15,601 nucleotides of DNA, from positions 1-15,601 of the forward strand of contig DASYEE010000030.1 of the NCBI GenBank assembly GCA_036499165.1. The letters are read 5' to 3'. The stretch's first letter is position 1. The number at the start of each line of letters is the position of its first letter. A program made the translations under genes and the position numbers. Source of the stretch: Galbitalea sp036499165 (GTDB lineage: Bacteria > Actinomycetota > Actinomycetes > Actinomycetales > Microbacteriaceae). Shown here in pieces: positions 1 through 7,534 of the stretch. The notes beneath the pieces were generated by a model, which saw only the letters and a program-made list of their open reading frames with translations, did not search any database and had not been told where the DNA came from.

Positions 1-990
1 CTCCTCGCTGCGGCATCCCTGGCGCTTACGGGGTGCAGCTCGAGCGGCACCCCGGCAAAGTCGGCGTCGTCGAACAACAAGACCCTTCAGATCGCATACA
101 TGTCGTTCGCAGTCGCCAACAGCTATGACGCTCCGATGCTCGCCGCAGCGCAAGCGGAAGCCGCGGACTCGAACGCCAAGCTGACCGTCTTCGACGCCAA
201 CAACGACCCGCAGGCGCAGTTCACGCAGCTGCAGAACGCGATCACCTCCGGCAAGTACCAGGGCATCATCACGCAGCCCATCCTCGGTACCGGGCTCACG
301 AGCCTCGTCACCCAGGCAATCGCCAAGGGGATCAAGGTCGTGAACATCGACCAGATCCTCGGTGCGGACCTGTCGACAGATAAGCCCCAGGTGAAGGGCC
401 TGTCCGCGAACGTGACCTTCGTGCCGACCACGATCGGTCGGCAGCTCGGTGAGCAGGTCGTTGCGGCGTGCGCAGCGAAGAACCTCGACCCGTGCAACGT
501 CGGATACCTCTACGACATCAAGGCGTCGAGCCTCGACGTCGCTATCCACCAGGCCTTCGTGACCGCCACCCAGGGCACCTCCTCGATCAAGGTCGTTGCC
601 GAAGGCCAGGACTTCTTCACCCCGGCGACCGGGCTCACCGCAGTGCAGAACATGTTGCAGTCGCACCCTGAGATCAACCTGATCGCGGGATCGGACCAGG
701 GCCTCGAGGGCGCGATCTCGGCGCTCGCCGCCGCGAAGAAGACCGGCAAGGTCGAGCTCGTCGGGTTCGGTGCGAGCGCCGCCGGTATTGCGGGTGTGCA
801 GTCGGGCGCGATCTTCTCCGAGACCGCCCAGATGCCGGCATCCGAGGGTCGCCTTGGCGTGAAGGCCCTCGTCGCGGCCATCCGCACGGGCAAGAACAGC
901 GGGGCGATCGACCCCGTGGCCTCGCTTCCCAACAACGGCGTTGTCACGGCCGACACGGCCAAGACGTTCACGTCGGAGTGGCCGGGATAA
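1..990 (+). CDS. Sugar ABC transporter solute-binding lipoprotein (ribose type), 5' end missing
   Basis: The reading frame is open from base 1 and ends at TAA 988-990; the start codon lies upstream of the window. The visible N-terminus is the end of a lipoprotein signal peptide: a hydrophobic stretch followed by the lipobox LTGC (Cys codon at 34-36) and a Ser-rich linker. The mature part, starting IAYMSFAVANSYDAPM, has the periplasmic-binding-protein fold of the ribose/galactose group (Peripla_BP_4). Recognisable pieces are the 'DANNDPQAQ' and 'QNAI...GIITQP' segments and a late 'GSDQGLEGA' segment. It would be anchored outside the membrane and deliver a sugar or sugar-like ligand to the ATPase and permease that follow. 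Two Cys codons at 469-471 and 493-495 flank a short loop and could form a disulfide. The ligand cannot be read from the sequence. Confidence 0.9.
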   Translation, partial: LLAAASLALTGCSSSGTPAKSASSNNKTLQIAYMSFAVANSYDAPMLAAAQAEAADSNAKLTVFDANNDPQAQFTQLQNAITSGKYQGIITQPILGTGLTSLVTQAIAKGIKVVNIDQILGADLSTDKPQVKGLSANVTFVPTTIGRQLGEQVVAACAAKNLDPCNVGYLYDIKASSLDVAIHQAFVTATQGTSSIKVVAEGQDFFTPATGLTAVQNMLQSHPEINLIAGSDQGLEGAISALAAAKKTGKVELVGFGASAAGIAGVQSGAIFSETAQMPASEGRLGVKALVAAIRTGKNSGAIDPVASLPNNGVVTADTAKTFTSEWPG

Positions 991-1014
991 CCGGGTCCGT
1001 TCATCCATCCGGTT
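989..1014 (+). other. Weak stem-loop after the solute-binding protein gene
   Basis: AACCGG (989-994) and CCGGTT (1009-1014) form a perfect 6-bp inverted repeat with a 14-base loop, starting within the stop codon of the binding-protein gene. A hairpin at this place often protects or separates the more abundant binding-protein message from the transporter genes downstream. The short stem and long loop make this only a weak candidate, and there is no T-run for a terminator. Confidence 0.25.
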
Positions 1015-1034
1015 CGACACGAAAGCCAACAGAC

Positions 1035-2573
1035 ATGCCTGCGTCGATCTCATCCGATCCCCACGTGCACCTGACCGATATCAGCAAAAGCTTCGGCGGC
1101 GTCAGAGTCCTCTCCGACGTCAACCTGACGATTGCGCGCGGCACGGTGCACGGGCTGGTTGGTGAGAACGGCGCAGGCAAGTCTTCGTTGAGCAAGATCA
1201 TCGCGGGACTCCTGACCGCCGACTCCGGGCAGGTCCAGGTGAACGGCGAGACGGTGACGTTCCGGTCACCGCGCGAAGCCCTCGGCCACGGCATCGCGAC
1301 GATCGCCCAGGAGCTTGCGCTGGTGCCCGGCCTCTCCGTCGCCGAGAACGTGTTCCTCGGTGCTGAACCACGAAGGGCCGGATTCATCCAGCGTCGCGTC
1401 CTGCGCGCGCGGTTCACCGTCCTCGCCAGCGAGGCAGGCTTCGATCTCAGGGCGGATGCCCGAGCTGGCTCGCTGCGCACCGCCGACCAGCAGAAGGTCG
1501 AGATCCTGCGGGCGCTGTCGCGCGGGGCAGACTTCATCATCATGGACGAGCCGACCGCGGCGCTCTCCCGCGAGGACGCGCAGCGCCTGCACGAGGTGGT
1601 GCGCTCGCTTGCGGCATCCGGCAAGACCGTGCTGCTGATCTCGCACTTCCTCTCGGAGGTGCTCTCGCTCGCCGACACCGTGACCATCCTGCGCGACGGC
1701 AAGATCGTGCGCACCGCCGCGAGCACTGACGAGACCGAGGGCTCCCTGATCGAGGGGATGCTCGGCCGCGCGCTCACGTCCGTCTTTCCGCAGAAGACGC
1801 CGCCGCCCGCGGATGCCGCTGCGGTGCTGTCGGTCAAAGATCTCACCGCCCCCGGGGTCGACGGTACCTCCTTCGAGATCGCAGCCGGCGAGATCGTGGG
1901 GCTGGCGGGCCTCGTCGGCGCAGGTCGGAGCGAACTTGCCCACGCGATCTTCGGCGGGTCCAGGCGGACGGCGGGCAGCATCCTGGTGGATGGCCGGGAG
2001 CTGACCGGCCGCTCGCCGTCGCACGCCCTGCGGCACGGCATCTTCCTGATCCCGGAGTCGCGCAAGGAGCAAGGGCTGCTGCTCCTGCGGCCCATCCGCG
2101 AGAACGTGACGCTCGCGAGTCTTCGGCTCTTCAGTCGCGGCAGCTGGATCCGATCGCGCCCGGAGCACGGCGAGACTCGCCGCGTGCTCGGTGAGGTCAC
2201 GGTGCGGGGCGAAAGTATCGCGCGACCCGTGGCGTCCCTGTCGGGTGGCAACCAGCAGAAGGTCATGTTCGCACGCGGGATGCTGCACCGGCCGCGCGTG
2301 TTGATCGCGGACGAGCCAACCCGCGGAGTCGACGTCGGCTCACGCCGCGCGATCTACGACGTGCTCGTCGAGAACGCCAGGCAGGGGGTCGGGGTGCTCG
2401 TCATCTCATCGGACATCGAGGAGGTGCTGGGGCTCGCCCACCGCGTACTGGTGATCCGGCACGGGCGCGTCGTCGCCGAGCTGGCTGGCAGCCTCATGAC
2501 CGAGGAGAACATCCTCACGGCGGCGTTCGCAGAACAGCCAGAGACAGGCCAATTACACGAGGTGGAGAGATGA
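1035..2573 (+). CDS. Sugar ABC transporter ATP-binding protein, two fused ABC domains (RbsA/MglA type)
   Basis: This 512-residue cytoplasmic ATPase powers the sugar importer. It carries two ABC domains in tandem, the usual build and length for the RbsA/MglA family. Domain 1 has Walker A GENGAGKS (43-50), a degenerate signature SLRTADQQ (146-153) and Walker B FIIMDEPT (167-174). Domain 2 has a P-loop without its lysine (AGLVGAGRS, 291-299), an intact signature LSGGNQQKV (402-410) and Walker B VLIADEPT (422-429). This asymmetry is normal for the family. The ATG at 1035 is preferred because GAAAG lies 9 bases before it and the protein then starts close to the first beta strand. An in-frame GTG at 978 would overlap the upstream gene and add 19 unlikely residues. 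The gene overlaps the permease by 4 bases (ATGA). Confidence 0.93.
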   Translation: MPASISSDPHVHLTDISKSFGGVRVLSDVNLTIARGTVHGLVGENGAGKSSLSKIIAGLLTADSGQVQVNGETVTFRSPREALGHGIATIAQELALVPGLSVAENVFLGAEPRRAGFIQRRVLRARFTVLASEAGFDLRADARAGSLRTADQQKVEILRALSRGADFIIMDEPTAALSREDAQRLHEVVRSLAASGKTVLLISHFLSEVLSLADTVTILRDGKIVRTAASTDETEGSLIEGMLGRALTSVFPQKTPPPADAAAVLSVKDLTAPGVDGTSFEIAAGEIVGLAGLVGAGRSELAHAIFGGSRRTAGSILVDGRELTGRSPSHALRHGIFLIPESRKEQGLLLLRPIRENVTLASLRLFSRGSWIRSRPEHGETRRVLGEVTVRGESIARPVASLSGGNQQKVMFARGMLHRPRVLIADEPTRGVDVGSRRAIYDVLVENARQGVGVLVISSDIEEVLGLAHRVLVIRHGRVVAELAGSLMTEENILTAAFAEQPETGQLHEVER

Positions 2574-3577
2574 CCCAGAACATCCCGCAGTCGACCGCGC
2601 CCGCTGAGGCGGCCGGTATTCTGACCGGCAGGCGCCCGCGCTTCGCGAAGCCGCCGTCGTGGCGCTCAGTCGCCATCCTGATTCCGTTCATCGTGCTCTT
2701 CGTCGCGCTCTCGATCGGCAGCGGGCCGTTCCTGAACCCGGACAACCTGCTCAACATCCTCGACCAGCAGTCCGCGACCCTGATCATCGCTGCCGCGGGC
2801 ACCCTGGTGTTGATCAGCGGCGGCATCGACCTCTCGGTCGGAGCGACCTACGCGCTCGCGGGCGTCGTCTCTGCCCAGGTCGCGCTCGCGCACGGGGTGG
2901 TGGTCGCGATCATCGTGACTCTCGGCGTCGGCATCGTTGTAGGGCTGGCCAATGGCGTGATCAGCACCCTGTTCCGCATCAATTCCCTCATTGCGACCCT
3001 TGCGATGTCGTTCGTCGTGAGCGGCATCGGCAGCAGCGTCTCCGGCGGCAACCTCATCGTGCTCACCAACCAGCCGAGCTTTGCTGCGATCGCGCAGACC
3101 AGCTTCCTGGATGTGCGCACCTCCGTCTGGATCGCGCTGGTGGTCGTGGTGGTGCTCGCCCTGCTTCTCGCCCGAACGACCAACGGTCGCTACCTCTATG
3201 CCGCGGGCGGCAACGCAGAAGCGTCGAGGCTCGCGGGCATCCGGGTGCACGGCGTTCGCATTCTCGCCTTCACCCTGAGCGGGGTGGCGGCATCCCTCGG
3301 CGGCATTATCGACACCTCGCGCGTGCTGAGCGCGCAGTCGTCGTCCGGCACCTCACTGACCTTCACGGTGCTCGCGGGGATCGTGGTCGGCGGCACGTCC
3401 ATCCTTGGAGGCGAGGGCGCGATCTGGCGCACCGTCGTCGGTGTGCTGTTCATCGCCCTGGTCGGCAACGGGTTCGACCTGCTCGGCATCAATGCGCTCT
3501 ACCAGCAGATCGCCCTTGGCGTGATCCTGCTTCTGGCCGTCGGGATCGACGCCTGGTCGCGCGTGCTGCGGCGCTAG
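2570..3577 (+). CDS. Sugar ABC transporter permease (RbsC type)
   Basis: This 335-residue membrane protein is the channel subunit of the ribose-type transporter. After a polar N-terminus of about 30 residues it is a series of hydrophobic helices. The family hallmark GGIDLSVG is at 84-91, and the cytoplasmic coupling loop GGNAEASRLAGI is at 213-224, where the ATPase docks. Both are typical of BPD_transp_2 permeases. Its ATG overlaps the ATPase stop codon as ATGA, with GGTGGAGAG directly upstream as ribosome-binding site, so translation is probably coupled. Its length is normal. It is the last gene of this operon; no kinase, isomerase or regulator for the sugar lies beside it in the window. Confidence 0.93.
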   Translation: MTQNIPQSTAPAEAAGILTGRRPRFAKPPSWRSVAILIPFIVLFVALSIGSGPFLNPDNLLNILDQQSATLIIAAAGTLVLISGGIDLSVGATYALAGVVSAQVALAHGVVVAIIVTLGVGIVVGLANGVISTLFRINSLIATLAMSFVVSGIGSSVSGGNLIVLTNQPSFAAIAQTSFLDVRTSVWIALVVVVVLALLLARTTNGRYLYAAGGNAEASRLAGIRVHGVRILAFTLSGVAASLGGIIDTSRVLSAQSSSGTSLTFTVLAGIVVGGTSILGGEGAIWRTVVGVLFIALVGNGFDLLGINALYQQIALGVILLLAVGIDAWSRVLRR

Positions 3578-3589
3578 CGCTGCCGCAGC
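3565..3589. terminator. Hairpin between convergent genes, candidate bidirectional terminator
   Basis: GCTGCGGC (3565-3572) and GCCGCAGC (3582-3589) are a perfect 8-bp inverted repeat with a 9-base loop that contains the TAG stop codon of the sugar permease. It sits in the short gap between the converging sugar transporter operon and the APC permease gene, where a terminator serving both strands is expected. There is no T-run on either side, so if it terminates it would be the T-poor type common in actinobacteria. Confidence 0.5.
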
Positions 3590-3628
3590 CGCTGACCAGG
3601 GCGCCGGTCCGTCAGTTGCTTGCCGAAC

Positions 3629-5098
3629 TCAGGAGACGCGGGCGTCCGTCGAGTTGATGTCGATCTGGCTGGTGATGAGCTCATCGGGCAGCTCGAGCGG
3701 GCGACGACCGTAGTAGCCCCGCGCCTTCCGCCAGAACAGGACAAGGGGAATGATGCCGATCACGAGCGCTCCGAACCCGATGATGATCACGATCGGTTCG
3801 CTCGTGAAGATCGCCTCGATGAAGATGAACACCATGAAGAGGGCGCCGATTCCCGGCCATAGCGCGATGAAGATGAAGTTCTTCACCGACTTGAAGAGCG
3901 ACTTGCGATACGCGACGACGACCGCAATCGCCGCCAGGGCGTAGTAAAAGGCGATCTGGATGCCGATGGACGAGACGGCGTCCGACAGGATCTCGCCCAC
4001 GCTTCCGATGAAGTTCGACCCGATGAAGAGGATGAGTGAGACCCCGGTGATGACGACGGTCGCGAACGCGGGCGTGCGCCACTTCTTGTGTGCGCGGCCG
4101 AAGATCAGCGGTAGCGTGTGGTCGCGTCCCATGGCGAAGAGCGACCGCGTGACCTGGATGAGCGTGGTCTCGAGGGTCGCGATGGTCGAGAGCGCGACGG
4201 CGATGATCAGGATCTTGCCGCCGATTCCCGGCCAGATGTAGTTGCCCAGGGTGGTCAGGATGTTCGCGTTGTCTTTGATCGCGCTCGAGGGCAGCAGCAC
4301 CTGCACGCAAATCGTGAAGACCTCGAACAGCACGAAGACGAGGATGACGCCGATGATGCCGCCAAGGCCCGCCCACTTCTTGCCGTCTTTTGTTTCTTCG
4401 CTCAGGTTGGACGAGACATCCCAGCCCCAGTAGTAGAAGGCGGCAACGAGCGCAGCAGCGACAAATCCGCCGACGCCGCCGAAGTGACTGAATCCGAGCC
4501 AGCTCCAGTCGAACGAGGGCCCGGCGTGGTGGCCGGAAGATGCGTGGACGATGGCCAGCACCCCGAAGATCACGAGCAGAGCGACTTCGATGGTCGACAT
4601 GATCCACTGCGCCCTGGCAGTGACCTGGACGCCGAAGAGAACCGCGGCCGCCATCACCAGGAACCAGATGGCTCCGACGACCGTGACCAGAACGGTGTTG
4701 TTGGATGCCTTTTCGCTGAACAGCGCAACCGTGGCCGAGCCAGCTGGCAGGGCGCCCGCGACCATGAAAATGGTGGCGGAGACCACGAGAGCCCAGCCGG
4801 CCATGAAGCCGAGAACAGGATGCAGCGCGCGGCCGACCCAGGAATAGGATGCTCCGGCGTTGACGTCCGCCCGGCCGAGGTAGGAGAAGGCCCACGCGAT
4901 TCCGAGCATCGGGAGGCCGCACCAGAGCAGGGCGGCGGGGCTTGCGAGGCCGGCGGCGGCGATGATGACGGCCGTGGTGCCGGCGATCGAGTACGCCGGC
5001 GCGCTCCCGGCGACCGCCATGACGATCGATCCGGCGGCGCTGATGCCATCAGCCCGCAGCTCGTGATGCTCTTCGCGGACAGGGTCGACCTTGGTCAT
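3629..5098 (-). CDS. APC-family amino acid permease
   Basis: The product is a 489-residue integral membrane protein, the usual length for the APC superfamily, with about 12 hydrophobic segments. The first segment, GSIVMAVAGSAPAYSIAGTT, has the Gly/Ala/Pro-rich unwound helix typical of helix 1 in these carriers. The loop SNLSEETKDGKKWAG carries the conserved acidic S-x-E motif. It probably imports an amino acid or amine by proton or cation coupling, but the substrate cannot be told. The start at 5098 is supported by AAGGAG six bases upstream; an in-frame start further upstream would add 36 residues that do not look like protein. It stands alone on the minus strand, converging on the sugar transporter and diverging from the DUF3467 gene. 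Confidence 0.9.
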   Translation of the reverse strand: MTKVDPVREEHHELRADGISAAGSIVMAVAGSAPAYSIAGTTAVIIAAAGLASPAALLWCGLPMLGIAWAFSYLGRADVNAGASYSWVGRALHPVLGFMAGWALVVSATIFMVAGALPAGSATVALFSEKASNNTVLVTVVGAIWFLVMAAAVLFGVQVTARAQWIMSTIEVALLVIFGVLAIVHASSGHHAGPSFDWSWLGFSHFGGVGGFVAAALVAAFYYWGWDVSSNLSEETKDGKKWAGLGGIIGVILVFVLFEVFTICVQVLLPSSAIKDNANILTTLGNYIWPGIGGKILIIAVALSTIATLETTLIQVTRSLFAMGRDHTLPLIFGRAHKKWRTPAFATVVITGVSLILFIGSNFIGSVGEILSDAVSSIGIQIAFYYALAAIAVVVAYRKSLFKSVKNFIFIALWPGIGALFMVFIFIEAIFTSEPIVIIIGFGALVIGIIPLVLFWRKARGYYGRRPLELPDELITSQIDINSTDARVS

Positions 5099-5129
5099 CA
5101 GAGGCTCCTTCGATACGGGTAGTAGCCAG

Positions 5130-5159
5130 AACCTAGCAGTGCGCCGGGCGCCGGAACAA
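5130..5159 (-). promoter_or_regulatory. Candidate sigma-70-type promoter of the APC permease gene
   Basis: On the minus strand, TTGTTC (plus positions 5154-5159) and TAGGTT (5130-5135) are separated by 18 bases, close to TTGACA-N17-TATAAT. Transcription would start near 5123, leaving a leader of about 25 bases that contains the AAGGAG ribosome-binding site. The spacer is a GC-rich near-palindrome that could also bind a regulator. This is based on pattern matching only. Confidence 0.35.
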
Positions 5160-5326
5160 TACTTTTGCAACGATTTCAGTTGTGGATCGCCAATGAGAGG
5201 CCTCAACTCAGCACAGATTGCGCGAGCGTGCGACGAAAACCGTAGTTCCGCTCAGCGGATCATGCCGGGAAGGAATTCGTGGCGCATACGCTTTGGTTTG
5301 AGAACAAAGCCGAACGGAGCATCCTC

Positions 5327-5665
5327 ATGGCCGACTTTCCCGCACCCGTCCCGGTGCAGTTCCAAGTGTCATTGCCGCCAGAGCAGGAGCTCGGCGTCTT
5401 CGCCGATTTCGCCAGCGTCTGGCACACGCCCACCACCTTCATCCTCGACTTTCTGGCGGTGAAGGGTCCGCAGCATCCCGCTGTCGATCCGGCGACGGGC
5501 GCGCTGAACCCTGACCAGCCGGTGCTCGAGGCGCGCGTCGGTGCTCGCGTGCGGATCCCGTCGGAGCAGATCTTCCCGCTGATCCAGGCGCTGCAGCAGC
5601 AGGGTGAGCAGTGGCTGGCAGAATCCGGCCGCGAAGAGCCTCCCGCCGACTGGGTCAATGGCTAA
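5327..5665 (+). CDS. DUF3467 family protein, function unknown
   Basis: This small soluble protein has 112 residues, no signal peptide and no membrane segment. The stretch GVFADFASVWHTPTTFILDF near residues 24-43 is the typical opening of DUF3467 proteins, which are widespread and small, with no known biochemical role. The C-terminus has an amphipathic helix (IFPLIQALQQQGEQWL). The ATG at 5327 is chosen because GGAG (5316-5319) lies 7 bases upstream and the protein then begins just ahead of the conserved domain. A GTG at 5279, with AAGGA only 4 bases before it, would add 16 residues without domain character. It is a single-gene unit, divergent from the APC permease and converging on the oxidoreductase gene with an 11-base gap. 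Nothing nearby suggests a partner. Confidence 0.8.
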   Translation: MADFPAPVPVQFQVSLPPEQELGVFADFASVWHTPTTFILDFLAVKGPQHPAVDPATGALNPDQPVLEARVGARVRIPSEQIFPLIQALQQQGEQWLAESGREEPPADWVNG

Positions 5666-5676
5666 GGCGCCAAGCG

Positions 5677-6705
5677 CTAACCCAGGTCGGCGACGTCGAT
5701 GAGGACTTTGCCGACGAAGTCTGCGGCTACGGAGGCGTGGGCGTCGGCGGTGTGGGCCAGGTCGAAACGCTCGACCGGCAGGCCGGCCGCTGCGCCGATG
5801 GCGAGCGCCCCGTCGCGCATCGCCGCGTTCACCGCTGAGACTGCGGCGTGCTTCTGGGCCGGCGTCGTCGTGTAGGTCAGGATGAACTGCACGCGCACGT
5901 TCTTGCCCATGGCTGGGCGCATCGGGATGGCGAGCTTGTCGCTTCCGGTGGCCGCGTAGATCGAGACTGTGCCGCCGCGGGCGATGACCTCGAGGTCGGA
6001 GTCGATGTTGGCCAGCGCGTTCACGTCGACGATGATGTCGACGCCAGGCTCGATGATCGCGCGAACCGCGGCCGCGACATCCACGGCCGTGTAGTTGATG
6101 ACGTGATGAGCGCCGGCTGCCTTTGCGAGTCGGCCCTTCTCGTCGCCGCTCACCGTCGTGATCACGGTCGCGCCCGCCCAGACGGCGAGCTGAATGGCAG
6201 CGTGACCGACGGCACCGGCACCGCCCGTTACCAGTACGAAAACGCCCGCAAGTGCTCCCGGCTCAAGCTCCGTTGGCCCGGTGTCGCGAGCGGTCAGCGC
6301 CCGGTGGGCGGTGAGCGCGGGAATGCCGACGGAGGCGCCGACGTCGAACGACACCCGCGGCGCCAGCTTCACGACCTGCGCCTCGGGGATGACCGCCAGC
6401 TCCTGTGTGGTGCCCTCCGTTCGGCCGTATGCCGCATCCCACACCCAGACCCGGTCGCCGGGCGAGACATGCGTGATGTTCGCGCCGACGGCATCCACGA
6501 TGCCCGCGCCATCCTGGCCCGGCACCTGCGGATGCGCGAGAGCGGCGCCGTCGCCGTTGCCCGCGCGGGCCTTCCAGTCGGTTGGATTCACCCCCGAAAC
6601 GGCGATCCGCACCCGAACCTCGTCCGGGCCGGGCGCCTGCGGCTCGCGCTCGACCAGCTTCAGGACATCCGGGGCTCCCGTGTGGGTGTACTCAATCGCC
6701 TTCAT
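5677..6705 (-). CDS. MDR-superfamily NADP-dependent oxidoreductase (quinone-oxidoreductase-like)
   Basis: The protein has 342 residues, the normal size for a medium-chain dehydrogenase/reductase. The N-terminal GroES-like domain starts MKAIEYTHTGAPDVLKL and contains PGQDGAGIVDAVG (62-74), where zinc-dependent alcohol dehydrogenases carry a GHE zinc ligand. That ligand is absent, so it belongs with the zinc-free quinone oxidoreductases. The nucleotide-binding motif TGGAGAVGHAAIQLA is at 160-174, and its AVG form is typical for NADPH. It likely reduces a quinone, enone or similar carbonyl in the cytoplasm. It follows the SDR gene after 48 bases on the same strand and may be the third gene of the ROK-SDR operon, or may have its own promoter. 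The ribosome-binding site is a plain G-run directly before the ATG. Confidence 0.87.
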   Translation of the reverse strand: MKAIEYTHTGAPDVLKLVEREPQAPGPDEVRVRIAVSGVNPTDWKARAGNGDGAALAHPQVPGQDGAGIVDAVGANITHVSPGDRVWVWDAAYGRTEGTTQELAVIPEAQVVKLAPRVSFDVGASVGIPALTAHRALTARDTGPTELEPGALAGVFVLVTGGAGAVGHAAIQLAVWAGATVITTVSGDEKGRLAKAAGAHHVINYTAVDVAAAVRAIIEPGVDIIVDVNALANIDSDLEVIARGGTVSIYAATGSDKLAIPMRPAMGKNVRVQFILTYTTTPAQKHAAVSAVNAAMRDGALAIGAAAGLPVERFDLAHTADAHASVAADFVGKVLIDVADLG

Positions 6706-6753
6706 CCCCCCATCTAACGCCCTTTAGTGCCGGGGGACGACGCGCGCGTGCGC

Positions 6754-7518
6754 CTAACGGGCCGTCCAGCCGCCGTCGATCACCAGCGTGTGCCCGGTAA
6801 TCAGGGATGCCGCGGGCGACGCCAGGAACGTGACAGCCCCCGAGACCTCGCGCGGTTTCCCGATCCGGTGCAGGGCGGCGATGCGCTCGATCGTGTCGGC
6901 GAGGAACTCCGGGTCGGAGAGCGCCTCCGATGTGCCATCCGTCTCGATGAACGTCGGTGCGACAGCATTGACCCGAATGCCATACGTGCCCCACTCCACC
7001 GCGAGCGACTTCGTCATGTGGATCACGGCTGCCTTGCTCAGGCAGTACGTCGACTCTCCGGGCAGCGCAACAAGACCGGCCTGCGATGCGACGTTCACGA
7101 TCGAGCCGCCGCCGCCAGCGCGCATGTGCTTCGCGGCGTGCTGCGAGAGGAAGAACGTCGACTTCGTGTTCAGCGCCCACACCTCATCGAAGTCCGCTTC
7201 TGTCACATCGATCGCGTCGCCCATGATTCCGCCGCCAGCATTGTTGACGAGGATATCGACCGACCCGAATTCGCTGACGACACGGTCGATGGCGGCTCGG
7301 CTCGAATCCAGGTCCATCACGTCCATGTCGAGCGGGAGAGCGCGACGGCCGAACGCGGAGATCTCGTCGACCAGGCCGCCATCCCGGCCAGCGTCGCGCA
7401 GGCCGAGCCCCACATCCGCACCCGCCCTGGCCAGGTCGAGGGCGATCGCACGCCCGAGGCCGCGCGCCGCCCCGGTCACGATCGCGACCTTGCCGCTCAA
7501 CTCACTTGCATCGACCAT
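6754..7518 (-). CDS. Short-chain dehydrogenase/reductase (SDR), FabG-like
   Basis: This 254-residue classical SDR is of standard length. The cofactor motif TGAARGLG is at 15-22, NNAGG at 92-96, and the catalytic tetrad is complete: Asn117, Ser145, Tyr158 and Lys162. The C-terminus ends in the usual VIDGGWT. It is a cytoplasmic NAD(P)-dependent alcohol/ketone oxidoreductase; the substrate is not readable. The start at 7518 is fixed by AAAGGAG eight bases upstream, and a longer frame would add 31 low-complexity residues. It begins 16 bases after the ROK repressor stop codon, so the two are almost certainly one transcript. That suggests its substrate belongs to the pathway the repressor controls, perhaps oxidising or reducing a sugar or sugar derivative. 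Confidence 0.92.
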   Translation of the reverse strand: MVDASELSGKVAIVTGAARGLGRAIALDLARAGADVGLGLRDAGRDGGLVDEISAFGRRALPLDMDVMDLDSSRAAIDRVVSEFGSVDILVNNAGGGIMGDAIDVTEADFDEVWALNTKSTFFLSQHAAKHMRAGGGGSIVNVASQAGLVALPGESTYCLSKAAVIHMTKSLAVEWGTYGIRVNAVAPTFIETDGTSEALSDPEFLADTIERIAALHRIGKPREVSGAVTFLASPAASLITGHTLVIDGGWTAR

Positions 7519-7534
7519 GGTGGCGCTCCTTTGG

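Noticed and set aside
978..1034. Earlier GTG start of the sugar ATPase gene
   Set aside because: It would overlap the binding-protein gene and add 19 residues with no homology-like character; the ATG at 1035 fits the family N-terminus.
1001..2266. Long open frame on the minus strand opposite the double-domain ATPase gene
   Set aside because: It is an antisense shadow of a clear ABC ATPase in high-GC DNA; the product is Arg/Ser/Pro-rich with no recognisable domain and no ribosome-binding site.
2659..3657. Long plus-strand frame overlapping the sugar permease gene
   Set aside because: The product is Arg/His-rich and lacks any family motif, while the overlapping frame encodes an obvious RbsC-type permease.
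4118..5122. Plus-strand frame opposite the APC permease
   Set aside because: An acidic, Asp/Gly/Arg-rich translation is typical of an antisense shadow; the minus-strand permease has proper motifs and a strong ribosome-binding site.
5099..5206. N-terminal extension of the APC permease
   Set aside because: The extra 36 residues have no permease character, and the internal ATG at 5098 has AAGGAG at ideal spacing.
5666..5676. Hairpin in the gap between the converging DUF3467 and oxidoreductase genes
   Set aside because: Only a 4-bp GCGC stem with a 3-base loop can be drawn, too weak for a terminator call.
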